A stretch of 64,000 bases of DNA, taken from positions 1,348,725 through 1,412,724 of the forward strand of contig NW_022098050.1 in assembly GCF_002288925.2 (NCBI RefSeq). The letters are read 5' to 3'. The translations under genes and the position numbers were made by a program. Each line of letters opens with the position of its first letter. Position 1 is the first letter of the stretch. A model generated the notes under the pieces. The model was given only the letters and a program-made list of their open reading frames with translations. It searched no databases and had not been told where the DNA came from. Of the stretch, positions 11,725 through 23,704 are shown in pieces. The DNA comes from Delphinapterus leucas. Lineage: Eukaryota; Chordata; Mammalia; Artiodactyla; Monodontidae.

Positions 11725-12000
11725 GGTATTATTTATATGTATATATATAATTTTACATATTATACACATATAAAATCTAATATATATTTAGACATATAAA
11801 ATATATATTCATATTGTATAATTTACATATAAATATATAATTTATATATTTGTACATACATATATGTTGCTTAAATATATATGACCACATGTTTATACTT
11901 TACCTATGTTTTATTTAGGTTTTATCTAATATAACCTAAGTTATATATGTATTAAAATACAAAAATTACATATTTACTTAGGTTTGTTAGATTATTTTAT
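11725..12000. repeat. AT-rich low-complexity tract
   Basis: Alternating ta/at words with tatata runs and few G or C. No further structure was recognised. Confidence 0.8.
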
Positions 12001-12685
12001 TTGATTATATCTTATCCAATGAATGAAGTTATATGAATTGCATTTGCTACTGTTGTGATATATTTCTTATGGCACAGCTTTTAGTGCTTTGATAAATGAT
12101 ATTATATACTTTCAACCACTTTTAATTATCCCTAATAACCCCAAAAGGTTTAAAAGTGTTTTCAGCCCTATTCAAAGTGGCTTGCTGCCTATTAAAGGCT
12201 GAGTGCCTCTGGCTGAGCGGCCTCTTGGCTGCTAGCATGGGTAATTATAGACATTCCTAAGGCTATTAAATTCATAAGGCTATTAAAATATATAATGTTT
12301 CTTAGTTTTGATTATAAGACACCTGAAATTGCCTGGCTGGATTAAGAGTGTTTTGTATTAAGCATTTAGGTCATAAGATCTCTAGACCAAGTCTTATCTA
12401 TGTTCTATGATGTAAAACTACATTTCTGCTACTCCAAAAACATTAGCTAATACCTACTTTTTGAAGACTTAATGTGTCTTCCCATGCTGTAGTTGAGCTC
12501 CTTATTTATGCAGCATTCCTACAGACAATGAGGAATTAAATCTTGTACTTATATTGCATTACTTGTGGAATTCTTTATTGGGGGTAAAATTGAATACACA
12601 CACACATACACAGGGCGTTGCTGTTTGTATATCACACTGATTTATGCAAATATAAATACATAAAGCTCTAGATAATTTTTTAAAC
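12001..12685. other. No feature seen
   Basis: Unique-looking intergenic DNA without a gene or repeat I can name. Confidence 0.4.
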
Positions 12686-12689
12686 TCTA

Positions 12690-12830
12690 AGTGACCTTAG
12701 AGGTAATCTTGACCAGACCTCTTAATTTTTTAGTTGATAAGCTGAGGCAGATAGAGTTCAAATGATTTATACTGTCACACACCAGGTTATTGGCAATATT
12801 GAAGCTATGTGGAACTATAGCTGCCAATTC
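12690..12830 (+). repeat. MIR-like remnant
   Basis: Degraded match to the MIR pattern (taatcttgaccagacctctt, then a gctgaggcagatagagttcaa-type segment and tcacacacca). Confidence 0.45.
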
Positions 12831-13340
12831 TCAATAGAGAATAATAGACCATTATGTTAATATAATCCACTCTTTGTAAAATAGTGATCTCTCCCACTTT
12901 TATTTTCTCCTAAGTAAATTTATTACAATGGATGATTCAGTTGTTTGCGTGAATAAACCTGATGTTTGTTATTCAGACAGAATACAAATAAAAATTAATA
13001 ATAATTAGTTTCTGACAGTTTCATCCTGTCAAATTGCCTGAATCTATTTTAGAGCACATGTAGTTTTTAAAGCATTTAAATCATTTCTCTTAAATCATTT
13101 TAAAGCATTTAAATCAAATATATTATTTTATAGATTATTAAAATCTATACATGGAAGTTTCAGGAAGAAAATAATTTGGTATAAAATAGGGATGCATCCT
13201 CCATTACCTTTTTTAGGTAAGGGCTTGAAGATGACTGGGTCCTTAGCCTAAATTACAGATATAATTGGAGAGAAGTCAATCAGATTTTATGTACTGGAAA
13301 ATTCTAACATCAGACAGCTTTTTGAGGATAACTACTTCAC
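12831..13340. other. No feature seen
   Basis: AT-rich DNA. A local near-duplication of taaatcattt/taaagcattt words occurs at 13060-13120. Confidence 0.4.
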
Positions 13341-13344
13341 TGAA

Positions 13345-13460
13345 ACCCAGTTTCTTCACCAGTGAAATGGGGATAATGCTACATCAATTTTCTATTTTAT
13401 GAATATTAACTGAAATAATGATTGTAAAGTATGTCACAGAAAATACCCAACACAAGAAGG
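13345..13460 (-). repeat. MIR-like remnant, minus strand
   Basis: The segment cagtttcttcaccagtgaaatggggataatg matches the reverse of the MIR 5' half. Confidence 0.6.
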
Positions 13461-13610
13461 TGGTGTGGTATTTATTTATTTACCACAGGCCTCTATAAGT
13501 AGTTCTCAGATCCTATAAGAAATAATCCTTGACTTTTAGAGACCCAGATTTAAATGGACACCAGATACCAAAGAGCACCAGGAATGTGTATCAGTCAAAA
13601 GTTTCTGGTA

Positions 13611-13816
13611 GGGGCTTCCCTGGTGGTTGAGAGTCCGCCTGCCAATTCAGGGGACACGGGTTCGTGCCCCGGTCTGGGAAGATCCCACATGCCGCGGAGT
13701 GGCTGGGCCCGTGAGCCATGGCCGCTGAGCCTGCGCGTCCGGAGCCTGTGCTCCACAACGGGAGAGGCCACAACAGTGAGAGGCACGCGTACTGCAAAAA
13801 AAAAAAAAAAAAAAAA
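13611..13816 (+). mobile_element. Short cetacean CHR SINE, damaged A box
   Basis: Short-form CHR element with a head, a gccatggccgctgagcctgc body, a gagaggcacgcgt end and poly(A) at about 13797-13816. Compared with the copy at 18961, the head lacks 8 bases after ctggtgg (tggtggttgagag instead of tggtggcgcagtggttgagag). This removes part of the polymerase III A box. The B-box region ggttcgtgccc is intact. Confidence 0.95.
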
Positions 13817-14010
13817 CAGTGAGATACCACTATATACTTACCGTGGTGTGGGAAAAAATGACAATACAGAATGTTAGAAAACATGTGAAGAAATTGTAAT
13901 TCTTGACCATAGTTGGTGGGATTGTAAATTGGTTCAACCACTTTAGAAAAGTGTTTTCCAGTGTCTGTTAAAGCTGAAAATGTGTACCCAAGATAAATGA
14001 ATATATATGA
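13817..14010 (+). repeat. L1 3' fragment, plus strand
   Basis: cagtgagataccac, then gttggtgggattgtaaattggttcaaccactttagaaaa, matches the C-terminal part of L1 ORF2 in sense orientation. It directly follows the SINE tail. Small and degraded. Confidence 0.6.
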
Positions 14011-15295
14011 CCATTAACATATATGAAGCCTGAATGCAACATATTTAAGAAAAAGGTGATTTACTTTTAAGGTACTATTATGAAAGTAGTATATCTAGTA
14101 AGAGGCAATTTTAATTCAACTGTCACATTCCTGGCTTTTCTTTGTTTAATGTCCTAGTATTATGGTTATCAAATGATTGGCATAAACTACGTTTTACTAA
14201 ATTTTATTCACCTATTTTTTTATATTTCTAGACCTTCAAAGCTATGATCCTGATTTCTGCAACTTAAAAGAACAATCTTAAAAATTGATGAACTTGAGCA
14301 ACACAAACAGATGGGCATGGAAGAGTTAAATACTGACACTCAGCAAAGCAAAAAGGGGATGAAGCTGCAGGTGAGTTGTCACTGAGAGAAGAATTTTTAG
14401 GGCTTACAAAATGAGAAGACGCACAAGGTGACTCAGAGAGGTCCATGTCACCTGGTGAAAGAAGCCAGGCAATATTATAAGAGGCTGCATCTCCTTGGTA
14501 CCATTAAGAGGCCAGTTGTAGGTTAAGAAATCTAAGTTTTTAAGCATACTGGGAGAAGGTCCATAATTTGCAGTGTACATTCATGTTCCCAGGGGTTATA
14601 ATACTGATGTATAAAATCAGAATTCTAACATATTAGCTTTAAATATCATCACAGAAATTGAAGTGCTCAAACATGCCAGGGGAAGCCAAATTATTGGCTA
14701 GATTGATTGAAACCAAACAAAGGAACTTCATATATATCTGATGTTTAATGGCTCAAGCTAAGATACCCAGATACATACAACTTAAAATTGTAAAAACCTT
14801 GTCAATGGGATAGAATCCTTAATTTCCGTGGGTATTTCTTTCCCCTCCGTGGTGCTTGAATGTGTACTACTGATGAATTCTTCAGTATCTTTCTCTCACT
14901 GTCTCTCATTCTCATTTTATACTTTCATGTCTAACTAAATCCCATTTGGATTGACTCTCTTTAAATACATTAATATATTGAATCATGTTAAAGTCAAGTT
15001 TTGCAAGCTGGTTGTCTCTCTTTGAGGTTACTGGCCTGACCAATTTTATATTGATGTTGAAAACCATATTTGTCTATTTTTCAAATTTTTAAGGAAAACA
15101 CACCCTCATGTACTGAGTGCACTAAGTAAACACATAAACAAGGACCCCTAAAATTTGAATGTTTTTTTCCCTCTTAACAACAGGTCGGTCTGTAAAATTC
15201 ATCCTATAGAAGGGGTCAGGGGAGGTATTTTGAAGCAGGTAGGCATTTCTTGAAGAGTTAAATTCATATGTGAATTAATATATTCAATATTTCAT
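14011..15295. other. No feature seen
   Basis: Unique-looking intergenic DNA. No conserved-looking frame or repeat was identified. Confidence 0.4.
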
Positions 15296-15299
15296 CAGT

Positions 15300-15470
15300 A
15301 AACATTCTTGTGAGAGTATTATGTCCTAGGCATTAGGAACATGGGAATGCAGAGTTTGAGGCATGGCCTTTCTCAGTGCTCACAATCTATAGGAGGAACA
15401 GGAAAGTAATCACATGTTCCAAGTTTATTGACTATCTAGTAAGAGATAAATTTAATTTCATGTAATAAAT
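15300..15470 (+). repeat. Ancient dispersed repeat fragment
   Basis: Contains the pattern ctaggcattaggaacatggga ... cacaatctataggaggaacagg, a degraded form of the 'ctaggcactggggatacag ... tctagtgggg' repeat also seen at 34908 and 39690. Family name not certain. Confidence 0.45.
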
Positions 15471-16931
15471 ATTATAATAGAAATGAACAGGTATATACAG
15501 GAGCATAAAGAAGTTAGATTCCTTATTCTAGCCCATGGATGGAGGATGGGAAAAGTGTTCAAATGCATAAAAATGGAAAACTCAAAGATTTAGGAAAGAG
15601 AAAGAGGAAGGATGTTTGATGGAGTAATTTCTCTAAGCAGACCAAGCTGAAAGTTTATTTAATAAATGACTGGGGTGGAGTTGGGGATGTAGATAATAGT
15701 GGATGTCTACACAGAATTTGTAGGTCAGTGGTGAAGATCTTAAGGGGTGGGGGAATTTTTCTGCCTGGTGGTTTCCGTTATTTTTGTAAAACAGGGGAGG
15801 TAATTTGCTGTAAGGGAAAGGAAGCTGTAATTGGGGAACAGAGGAGAGCCCAGGTGAATTTGAGGACAGGGATTATGGCATAATCAACATAAAGAATTGA
15901 GTGTGCTTCTCCAGCAACCATCAGTGGTCCAAGTATAGAGAGGGGAAATGTCAAGTTGTCCAAGGTTGGAATTGTACAAGTTATGTATGATGGAAGAACA
16001 AGGGGAAGGAGAGTGATGGCAATGATGGATCACATGATAGATGATAGATAGGAAAGAAGAATTAAATTAGAAAGCAGTTAATAGATTGGAGGAAATTGTG
16101 TGTGTGTATCTGTCTGTATGTGTGTTGAGGGGGGAAAGATGAAGAGACTAGAGGGCATAATGAGCTGGAAGAATGGTGTCTACATTTAAATGAATCTCAG
16201 CAGTTATAAATAGGAATAGAAATAACTAGATCACTAGAAAATATTGACAGTATTCTGCAGTTAAAAGATAACTTTGTAAAATTGCAGACATAGAGACTGG
16301 AGACAGTAAGAGTAGATCATTTCTGATACATTGAAGTCAGGGGTCCAACGTGGCCCAGTAATAATCAGCATGGGACTCAAAAGTACATAAATGGATAATG
16401 CTGGATTAGAAAGATTTAAAACAATTTCAAGAATTTCAACAGTCATCTAGAGAGAAGGGTTATGAATTACTGTGGAGTACTACAGCTGAGCCACCCTGGG
16501 ATTCAGAGTCAAGCTGTCTATAAAACTAGTGGGCCATGAACCCTTCTCCCTGTATCCAGCTTCTATTTGTAATAGATTTTGTCCATGAGAATTTCATTTT
16601 CTGGAAGAAAGGGGGGAAAAATGGACAGTCTTCACACTTCTGGAAGAATATAAAAGAATATAATGTGACTCCAATGATCATATTTAATACCTTGAGGGTT
16701 TTGTAATTTTATGAGAGGAGACAACCCTGGGAGGAAGGAGATGGACCACCGAGTAGAACCTTAGGAGGAAACAGATAACCTTAGCAAGTCTGGAGTGGCA
16801 GTAGCTGTGTCATTTGGCCCTGACTTAATTTTTAATTTTACCAGTTAGGTGATATCCACTGGAGAGGAATAAAAGGCTTGTTGGAGGGTGAACTTTTAAG
16901 AGGGTGGATGTCCTGCTAAACACAAATTGGT
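15471..16931. other. Mostly unassigned; may include a broken LTR
   Basis: From 16931 downwards this should be the rest of the ERV LTR that starts at 16960. I could not align it with the complete LTR at 33265-33711, so it may be deleted, replaced or strongly diverged. Parts of 15500-16100 may continue the ancient repeat at 15300. Confidence 0.35.
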
Positions 16932-16960
16932 GGTCACTGTTTTGTATTTAATTTTTAACA
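16932..16960 (-). repeat. ERV LTR start (29 bp recognisable)
   Basis: On the minus strand the sequence just after the polypurine tract begins TGTTAAAA. It matches the first 28 bases of the LTR at 33711-33684 at about 25 of 29 aligned positions, with one gap. Beyond that the two do not align by eye. It is read as the start of a 3' LTR. Confidence 0.55.
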
Positions 16961-16973
16961 ATTCCCCCTTTTT
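16961..16973 (-). other. Retroviral polypurine tract
   Basis: The minus-strand sequence AAAAAGGGGGAAT lies immediately upstream of the LTR-like TGTT. Retroviruses use this purine run to prime plus-strand synthesis. It sits about 50 bases after the env-like stop, the expected arrangement. Confidence 0.65.
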
Positions 16974-17020
16974 GGTCATTCAGCAAGCTGAGAGTGTAAC
17001 CAACTAGTATTGTGTTACTC

Positions 17021-17400
17021 TCAGTTACCACTGTTGATGTAGCTATGCTGAAAAATCACATATTCAGTGCTTCCACTAGTTGAGTAGTCAGGATGGAGGG
17101 CCATGTGATTGCTGTTACCGACAGTTGCATCCTCACCAGGGACATGGACGGTCAAATCATTGAGTTCCTCAAGTTGTCTAATCTTGATGGCTGTCATTTG
17201 ATGTGTGAGTGGCTGCCAAAAGGCATTTAAAACCTTTGAGAGGATACAACACACCAGAATGGTTCATACGATGACTATAAGGAAAATAATAGCCAAGGAT
17301 TGAAAAATTCCCCAGAGCAGATATTCACAGGAGCCAAGATTTAAGCAACTGAATGAATCAAATTACTGGTAACATTATTCCAGGACATATAAGATTTTTA
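17021..17400 (-). pseudogene. ERV env C-terminal (transmembrane) remnant
   Basis: On the minus strand, a hydrophobic run of about 20 residues rich in Ile, Leu, Phe and Val follows a short Trp-containing stretch. An in-frame stop near 17257 breaks it. After a Cys-Cys pair comes a polar tail of about 65 residues ending near 17021. This is the layout of a retroviral Env membrane anchor and cytoplasmic tail. The polypurine tract and LTR-like start follow directly, which supports the reading. Farther upstream the frame is lost. The assignment is from layout and composition, not from a database match. Confidence 0.5.
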
Positions 17401-18944
17401 GGAATTTCATATAATTTCTGAATTACTTATTTTAATGATATATATCACATATAAACTTGCTCTAAGAATATTAAATGTTACTTTTTATTTGGCAGTGTTT
17501 CCCCTCCACATTAACATAACAAATAAGCCTAAATAAATAACATTTCTCTTTTTATAAGGAAAAAGAGCATCTCTTTTGAGATCTCCCAGGGACCCTCTGG
17601 AAAATCCCAAAGTTAGTTAGTTCAAGGTCAGAAAGACTTCATTCAGAATTTGATTTGGGGAATTTTGCTCGAAATGTCACAAGTTTTAAAACACTTGATC
17701 AAGCAGGATCACAGGTCACTGGGAAGCAGTACTTAGTTATCCAGTCAACCATTGTGACAACTAAAGAATTCCAAAGGTAAATACAGAAAGTTACATAGTT
17801 GTATTTAAAAAACCTTTGCTCTTTTAATATTGAGAAGACTGTTTTCGTAAATAATCAAATATCTGATGAAGATGACATGGATCACAGGAATTATTTTCTA
17901 AGACACAGAATCTTTGTTTTCCAGGCAATTTACAGCAAAGGTAAAGAAAAACCTTTTATAATCTTTTATTAAGACCAGACTGATAATCTAAGAAATTTTG
18001 TGATTTTAACAAAGAGGAAATTAAACTCTGCTTTTGTATTAGTACATTATTGAGTTCATTTAAAAAACCCTTATAAATTTATTCAATTTAGCCAGCTATG
18101 TCATAATAACATAAACTTTTTTTTCCTCAAACCTGCAACTTTCTACATACATTGAGGTTTTGTCTTATTCTTTTTCCTTTCTTATTCTGGAACAACCCGT
18201 CATTTTATTTAGACAACTTTACTGTCTTTTTCCTTAACAAAACACATCCTGTATTTCTTGCATACTCTTCATATAAAACTACATCTCATTTTATTCTCAT
18301 ATTTTGTATATACAAAGTTATTTTCCTTTAGCCTTATCATTTTTATATATTGATTATAAAATTTAACTATCAGTAACCTTTACTTTCCAGGGAAAATTAG
18401 GAAGCAGGCAGTTATGAACTGTCTATCATATATTAACATCAGTAATAGGTTAACAAATTTATAAATACATAATTATAAACTTTAAAATTTTTAGAGACTT
18501 GTTTTTCATAGCACAGTTTTTCAGTGTGGCAAAAGACATTTATTAATAGACTCTAGTATATTTTGTCTCTGTAAAAATTAAAAAGCCAAAAATAGATAAA
18601 TTTAAACTTATGTTTAGCAATCAATGTCTCTGTATATTATTTGGAAAGGATTTAAATTTGCCATGAATACCCATTATGTAGTTTAATTTGGTATAAACTT
18701 CTATTTACGTTTATTTAAATTACTCATTTTTAACAGTTATGCTTAGTTTAGACATCAAATAGCTAACCATCATCTTAAGTTATTTTTCTTGTTGACAAAT
18801 TCTGTAACATGGAGATAGCATGAGCTTATTTGACTGATAAACCCAGGTAGAAAAAGTTGTATGTTTGCATTACATTTAATATTGACAGTTCTGAAAACAT
18901 GGCTGTTTTTATTAACCCAACAAACTTAAACTACTTTTATTTAT
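17401..18944 (-). other. Probable ERV internal remnant, unassigned
   Basis: It lies between the env-like remnant and a SINE. On the minus strand, short frame pieces occur near 17560-17640, including a hydrophobic stretch, but I recognise no domain. The ERV origin is inferred only from position. Confidence 0.3.
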
Positions 18945-18960
18945 CAAAGATGATCCCAAT

Positions 18961-19183
18961 TGGAGCTTCCCTGGTGGCGCAGTGGTTGAGAGTCCGCCTG
19001 CCGATGCAGGGGACGTGGGTTCGTGCCCCGGTCCGGGAAGATCCCACATGCCGCGGAGTGGCTGGGCCCGTGAGTCATGGCCGCTGAGCCTGTGCGTCCG
19101 GAGCCTGTGCTCCACAACGGGAGAGGCCACAGCAGTGAGAGGCCCGCCTACCGCAAAAAAAAAAAAAAAACAAAAAAAAAAAA
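18961..19183 (+). mobile_element. Short cetacean CHR SINE, intact
   Basis: Complete short-form CHR element with an intact A-box region (tggcgcagtggttgagagtc), a B-box region (ggttcgtgccc), a GC-rich tail and an interrupted poly(A). A perfect 16-bp target-site duplication, caaagatgatcccaat, lies at 18945-18960 and 19184-19199. The low divergence suggests a fairly recent insertion. It sits within the presumed ERV interior, so it is younger than the ERV. Confidence 0.97.
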
Positions 19184-19199
19184 CAAAGATGATCCCAAT

Positions 19200-19514
19200 C
19201 ATGTGATTATCCCAATTAAGTAGGACACTTTTTTTTTCTTGTCTTAAACTCTTAGTGAGGTAACATGTGTCCATGGACTGAAAAGCCAACTCTGTGGCAG
19301 ACATAGGTTGTGGCATCTGCAATCCTTAACTCATAATTGCCCCGACTTTTGATCATTCTATTTGGTACTTTAGTACTATTAAGCAACTCATTCAGTGAAA
19401 CATGAAAGAGGTACTATAAAGAAATTAAACACATTTTTTCTTTCTACTTCCTCAATTTAATATTTTTTTCCTTCTTCTGCTAGATTGATGTGACTTTAAT
19501 GTATAATTTGCCCT
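19200..19514. other. Short unassigned segment left of L1-B
   Basis: No recognisable feature. It should be ERV interior if the provirus reading is right. Confidence 0.3.
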
Positions 19515-19839
19515 TCATTTAAAAAAATTTTTATATTGGATATAGTTGATTAACAATGTTGTGTTAGTTTCAGATGTACAGCAAAGTGATTCAGTTAGAC
19601 ATATGCATGTGTATGTTTTTTTCAAGTTCTTTTCCCATTTAGGTTATTACAGAATATTAAGCGGAGTTCCCCGTTGCTATACAGTAGGTCCTTGTTATCT
19701 GTTTTAAATAAAGCAGTGTGTGTATGTCAATCCCAACCTCCCAATGTATCCGGCCTCCCCACCCTTCACCCCCGTAACCATAAGTTCATTCTCTAAGTCT
19801 ATGAGTCTGTTTCTGTTGTGTAAATAAGTTCACTTGTAT

Positions 19840-22800
19840 CATTTTATTTAAGATTCCGCGTAAAAGCGATATCATATGATATTTGTCTTCTCTGTCTGAC
19901 TTCACTTAGTATGATAATCTCCATGTCCATCCATGTTGCTGCAAATGGCATTATTTCATTCCTTTTAATGGCTGAATAATATTCTATTATATATATGTGC
20001 CACATCTTCTTTATCCGTTCATGTGTGGATGGACACTTAAGTTGCTTCCATGTCCTGGCTGTTGTAAACAGCAGAGCAATGAGTATTGGAATGCATGTAT
20101 ACTTTCAAACCATGGGTTTCTCTGGATATATGCCCAGTAGTGGGATTGCTGGGTCATATGGTAGTTCTATTTTTAGTTTTTTAAGGAACCTCCATACTGT
20201 TCTCCATAGTGGCTGTATCATTTTACGTTCCCACCAACAGTGCAAGAGGGTTCCCTGTTCTCCACACCCTCTCCAGCATTTATTGTTCATAGATTTTTTG
20301 ATGATGGCAATTCTGACCAGTGTGAGGTGATACCTCACTGTAGTTTTGATTTGCATTTCTCTAATGATTAGTGATGTTGACCATCCTTTCATGTGTTTGT
20401 TGGCAATCTATATATGTTCTTTGAAGGAATGTCTATTTATATATTCTGCCCATTTTGGATTGGGTTGTTTGTTTTTTTGATATTGAGCTGCATGAGCTGC
20501 GTGTATATTTTGGAGATTAATCCTTGTCAGTTGCTTCATTTGCAAATATTTTCTCACATTCTGAGGGTTGTCTTTTCATCTTGCTTATGGTTTCCTTTGC
20601 TGTGCAAAAGCTTTTAAGTTTCATTAGGTCCCTTTTTTTTACTTTTGTTTTTATTTCCATTTCTCTAGGAGGTGGGTCAAAAAAGATTCTTGCTGTGATT
20701 TATATCAAAGAGTGTTCTGCCTAAGTTTTCCTCGAAGAGTTTTATAGTGTCTGGCCTTACATTTAGGTCTTTAATGCATTTTGAGCTTATTTTTGTGTAT
20801 GGTGTTAGAAAGTGTTCTAATTTCATTCTTCTACATGTAGCTGTACAGTTTTCCAGCACCACTTATTAAAGAGGCTATATTTTCTCCATTGTATGTTCTT
20901 GCCTCCTTTATTAAAGATAAGGTGACCATATGTACATGGGTTTATCTCTGGCCTTTTTATCCTGTTCCATTGACCTATGTTTCTGTGTTGTGCCAGTACC
21001 ATACTGTCTTGATTACTGTAGCTTTCTAGTATAGTCTGAAGTCAGGGAGCCTGATTCCTCCAGCTCCGTTTTTCTTTCTCAAGATTGCTTTGGCTATTCA
21101 GGGTCTTTTCTGTTTCCATACAAATTGAGAAAATTTTTGTTCTAATTCTGTGAAAAATAACATTGATAGTTTCGTAGGGATTGCATTGAATCTGTAGATT
21201 GCTTTGGGTAGTAGAGTCATTTTCACAATGTTGACTCTTCCAATCCAAGATCATGGTATATTTCTCCATCTGTTTGTATCATCTTTCGTTTCTTTCATCA
21301 GTGTCTTATAGTTTGCTGCATACAGGTTTTTTGTTCCTTAGGTAGGTTTATTCCTAGGTATTTTATTCTTTTTGTTGCAGTGGTAAATGGCAGTGTTTCC
21401 TTAATTTCTCTTTCATATTTTTAATCATTAGTGTATAAGAATGCAAGAGATTTCTGTGCATTAATTTTGTATCCTTCTACTTTACCAAATTCATTGATTA
21501 GCTATTGTAGTTTTCTGGTAGCATCTTTAGGATTCTCTATGTGTAGCATCATGTCGTCTGCAAACAGTGACAGCATTATTTCCTCTTTTCCGATTTGGAC
21601 TCCTTTTATTTCTTTTTCTTCTCTGATTGCTGTCACGAAAAGTTCCAAAACTGTATTGAATACTATTGGGGATAGTGGGCAACCTTGTCTTGTTCCTGAT
21701 CTTACTGGAAATGGTTTCAGTTTTTCACCATTGAGAACGGTGTTGGCTGTAGGTTTGTCATATATGGCCTTTATTATGTTGAGGTAAGTTCCCTCTATAT
21801 CTACTTTCTGGAGAGTTTTAATCATAAATGGGTGTTGAATTTTGTCAGAAGCTTTTTCTGCATCTATTGAGATTATCATGTGGTTTTTCTCCTTCAGTTT
21901 GTTAATATGGTATATCACATTGATTGATTTGCATATATTGAAGAAACCTTGCATTCCTGGGAATTCCCCACTTGATCATGGTGCATGATCCTTTTAATGT
22001 GCTGCTGGATTCTGTTTGCTAGTATTTCGTTGAGGACTTTTTCATCTGTGTTCATCAGTGATACTGGTCTGTAGTTTTCTTTTTTTGTGACATCTTTGTC
22101 TGCTTTTGATATCAGGGTGATGGTGGCCTCATAGAATGAGTTTGTGAGTGTTCTACCCTCTGCTATATTTTGGAAGGGTTTGAGAAGGATAGGTGTCAGT
22201 TCTTCTCTGAATGTTTGATAGAATTCGCCTGTGAAGCCATCTGGTCCTGGCCTTTTGTTTGTTGGAAGATTTTTAATCACAGTTTCAACTTCAGTGCTTG
22301 TGATTGGTCTGTTTATATTTTCTGTTTCTTCCTGGTTCCGTCTCGGAAGGTTGTGCTTTTCTAAGAATTTGTCCATTTCTTCCAGGTTGTCCATTTTATT
22401 GGCATATAGTTGATGTAGTAATCTCTCATGATCCTTTGTGTTTCTGCAGTGTCAGTTGTTACTTCTCCTTTTTCATTCCTAATTCTGCTGATTTGAGTCT
22501 TCTCCCATTTTTTCTTGATGAGTCTGGCTAGTGGTTTATCAGTTTTGTTTATCTTCTCAAAGAACCAGCTTTTAGTTTTATTGATCTCTGCTGTTGTTTG
22601 CTGCATTTCTTTTTCATTTATTTCAGATCTGATCTTTATGATTTCTTTCCTTCTGCTAACTTTGGGGGTTTTTTGTTCTTCTTTCTCTAATTGCTTTAGG
22701 TGTAAGGTTAGGTTGTTTATTTGAGATGTTTCTTGTTTCTTGAGGTAGGTTTGTATTGCTATAAACTTCCCTCTTAGAACTGCTTTTGCTGCTTCCCATA

Positions 22801-23654
22801 GGTTTTGGGTCATCGTGTTTTCATTGTCATATGTTTCTAGGTATTTTTTGATTTCTTCTTTGATTTCTTCAGTGATCGCTTGCTTACTTAGTAGCGTATT
22901 GTTTAGCCTCCAGGTGTTTGTATTTTTTACAGTTTTTTTTTCCTGTCATTGATATCTAGTCTCATAGCGTTGTGGTCAGAAAAGATACCTGATATGATTT
23001 CAATTTTTAAAAATTTACTAAGGTTGTATTGTGACCCAAGATACAATCTATTTTGGAGAATGTTCCATAAGCACTTGAGAAGTAAGCGTATTCTGTTGTT
23101 TTTGGATGGAATGTCCTATAAATATCAAGTCCATCTTGTTTAATGTGTCATTTAAAGCTTGTGTTTCCTTATTTATTTTCATTTTGGATGATCTGTCCAT
23201 TGGTGAAAGTGGGGTGTTAAAGTCCCCTACTATGATGCTGTTACTGTCAATTTTCCCTTTTATGGCTGTTAGCGTTTTGCCTTATGTATTGAGGTGCTCC
23301 TATGTTGGGTACATAAATATTTACAATCGTTATATCTTCTTCTTGGATTGATCCCTTGATCATTATGTAGTGTCCTTCTTTGTCTCTTGTAATAGTCTTT
23401 ATTTTAAAGTCTAGTTTGTCTGATAAGAGAATCGCTACTCCAGCTTTCTTTTTATTTCCATTTGCATGGAATATCTTTTTCCATCCCCTCACTTCCAGTC
23501 TCTGTGTGTCTGTAGGTCTGCAGTGGGTCTCTTGTAGACAGCATATATATGGGTCTTGTTTTTGTATCCATTCAGCCAGTCTGTGTCTTTTGTTTGGAGC
23601 ATTTAATCCATTTACATTTAAGGTAATTATTGATATGTATGTTCCTAGTACCAT
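19840..23654 (-). pseudogene. L1-B ORF2 (EN-RT), decayed
   Basis: Translation from Met at 23654 gives the endonuclease N-terminus with LNVNGLNAPNKRHRL and the QETH motif (open piece 23687-23247). The reverse transcriptase lies in pieces 22813-21502, with [16 protein letters not shown] carrying the catalytic aspartates. The C-terminal segment at 20392-20105 includes [17 protein letters not shown], the cysteine/histidine-rich motif of L1 ORF2. Total length of about 3.8 kb is normal. At least four frame breaks separate the pieces, so no active protein is made. Known role of the family: nicking of target DNA and reverse transcription of L1, SINE and other RNAs. Confidence 0.93.
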
Positions 23655-23704
23655 TTTCTTAATTGTTTTGGGTTTGCTTTTGTACATCTTTTCCTTTTCT
23701 TGTG

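Noticed and set aside
11577..12000. Regulatory or Z-DNA role for the TG and AT tracts
   Set aside because: Simple microsatellite and low-complexity DNA, with no nearby gene to support a role.
16440..16960. A complete 3' LTR equal to 33265-33711
   Set aside because: Only the first 28-29 bases align. The TATA, AATAAA and U5 parts of the right LTR were not found here.
17021..17254. A host gene of 77 codons
   Set aside because: Its position between a hydrophobic anchor and a polypurine tract fits the end of a decayed retroviral env better than a host gene.
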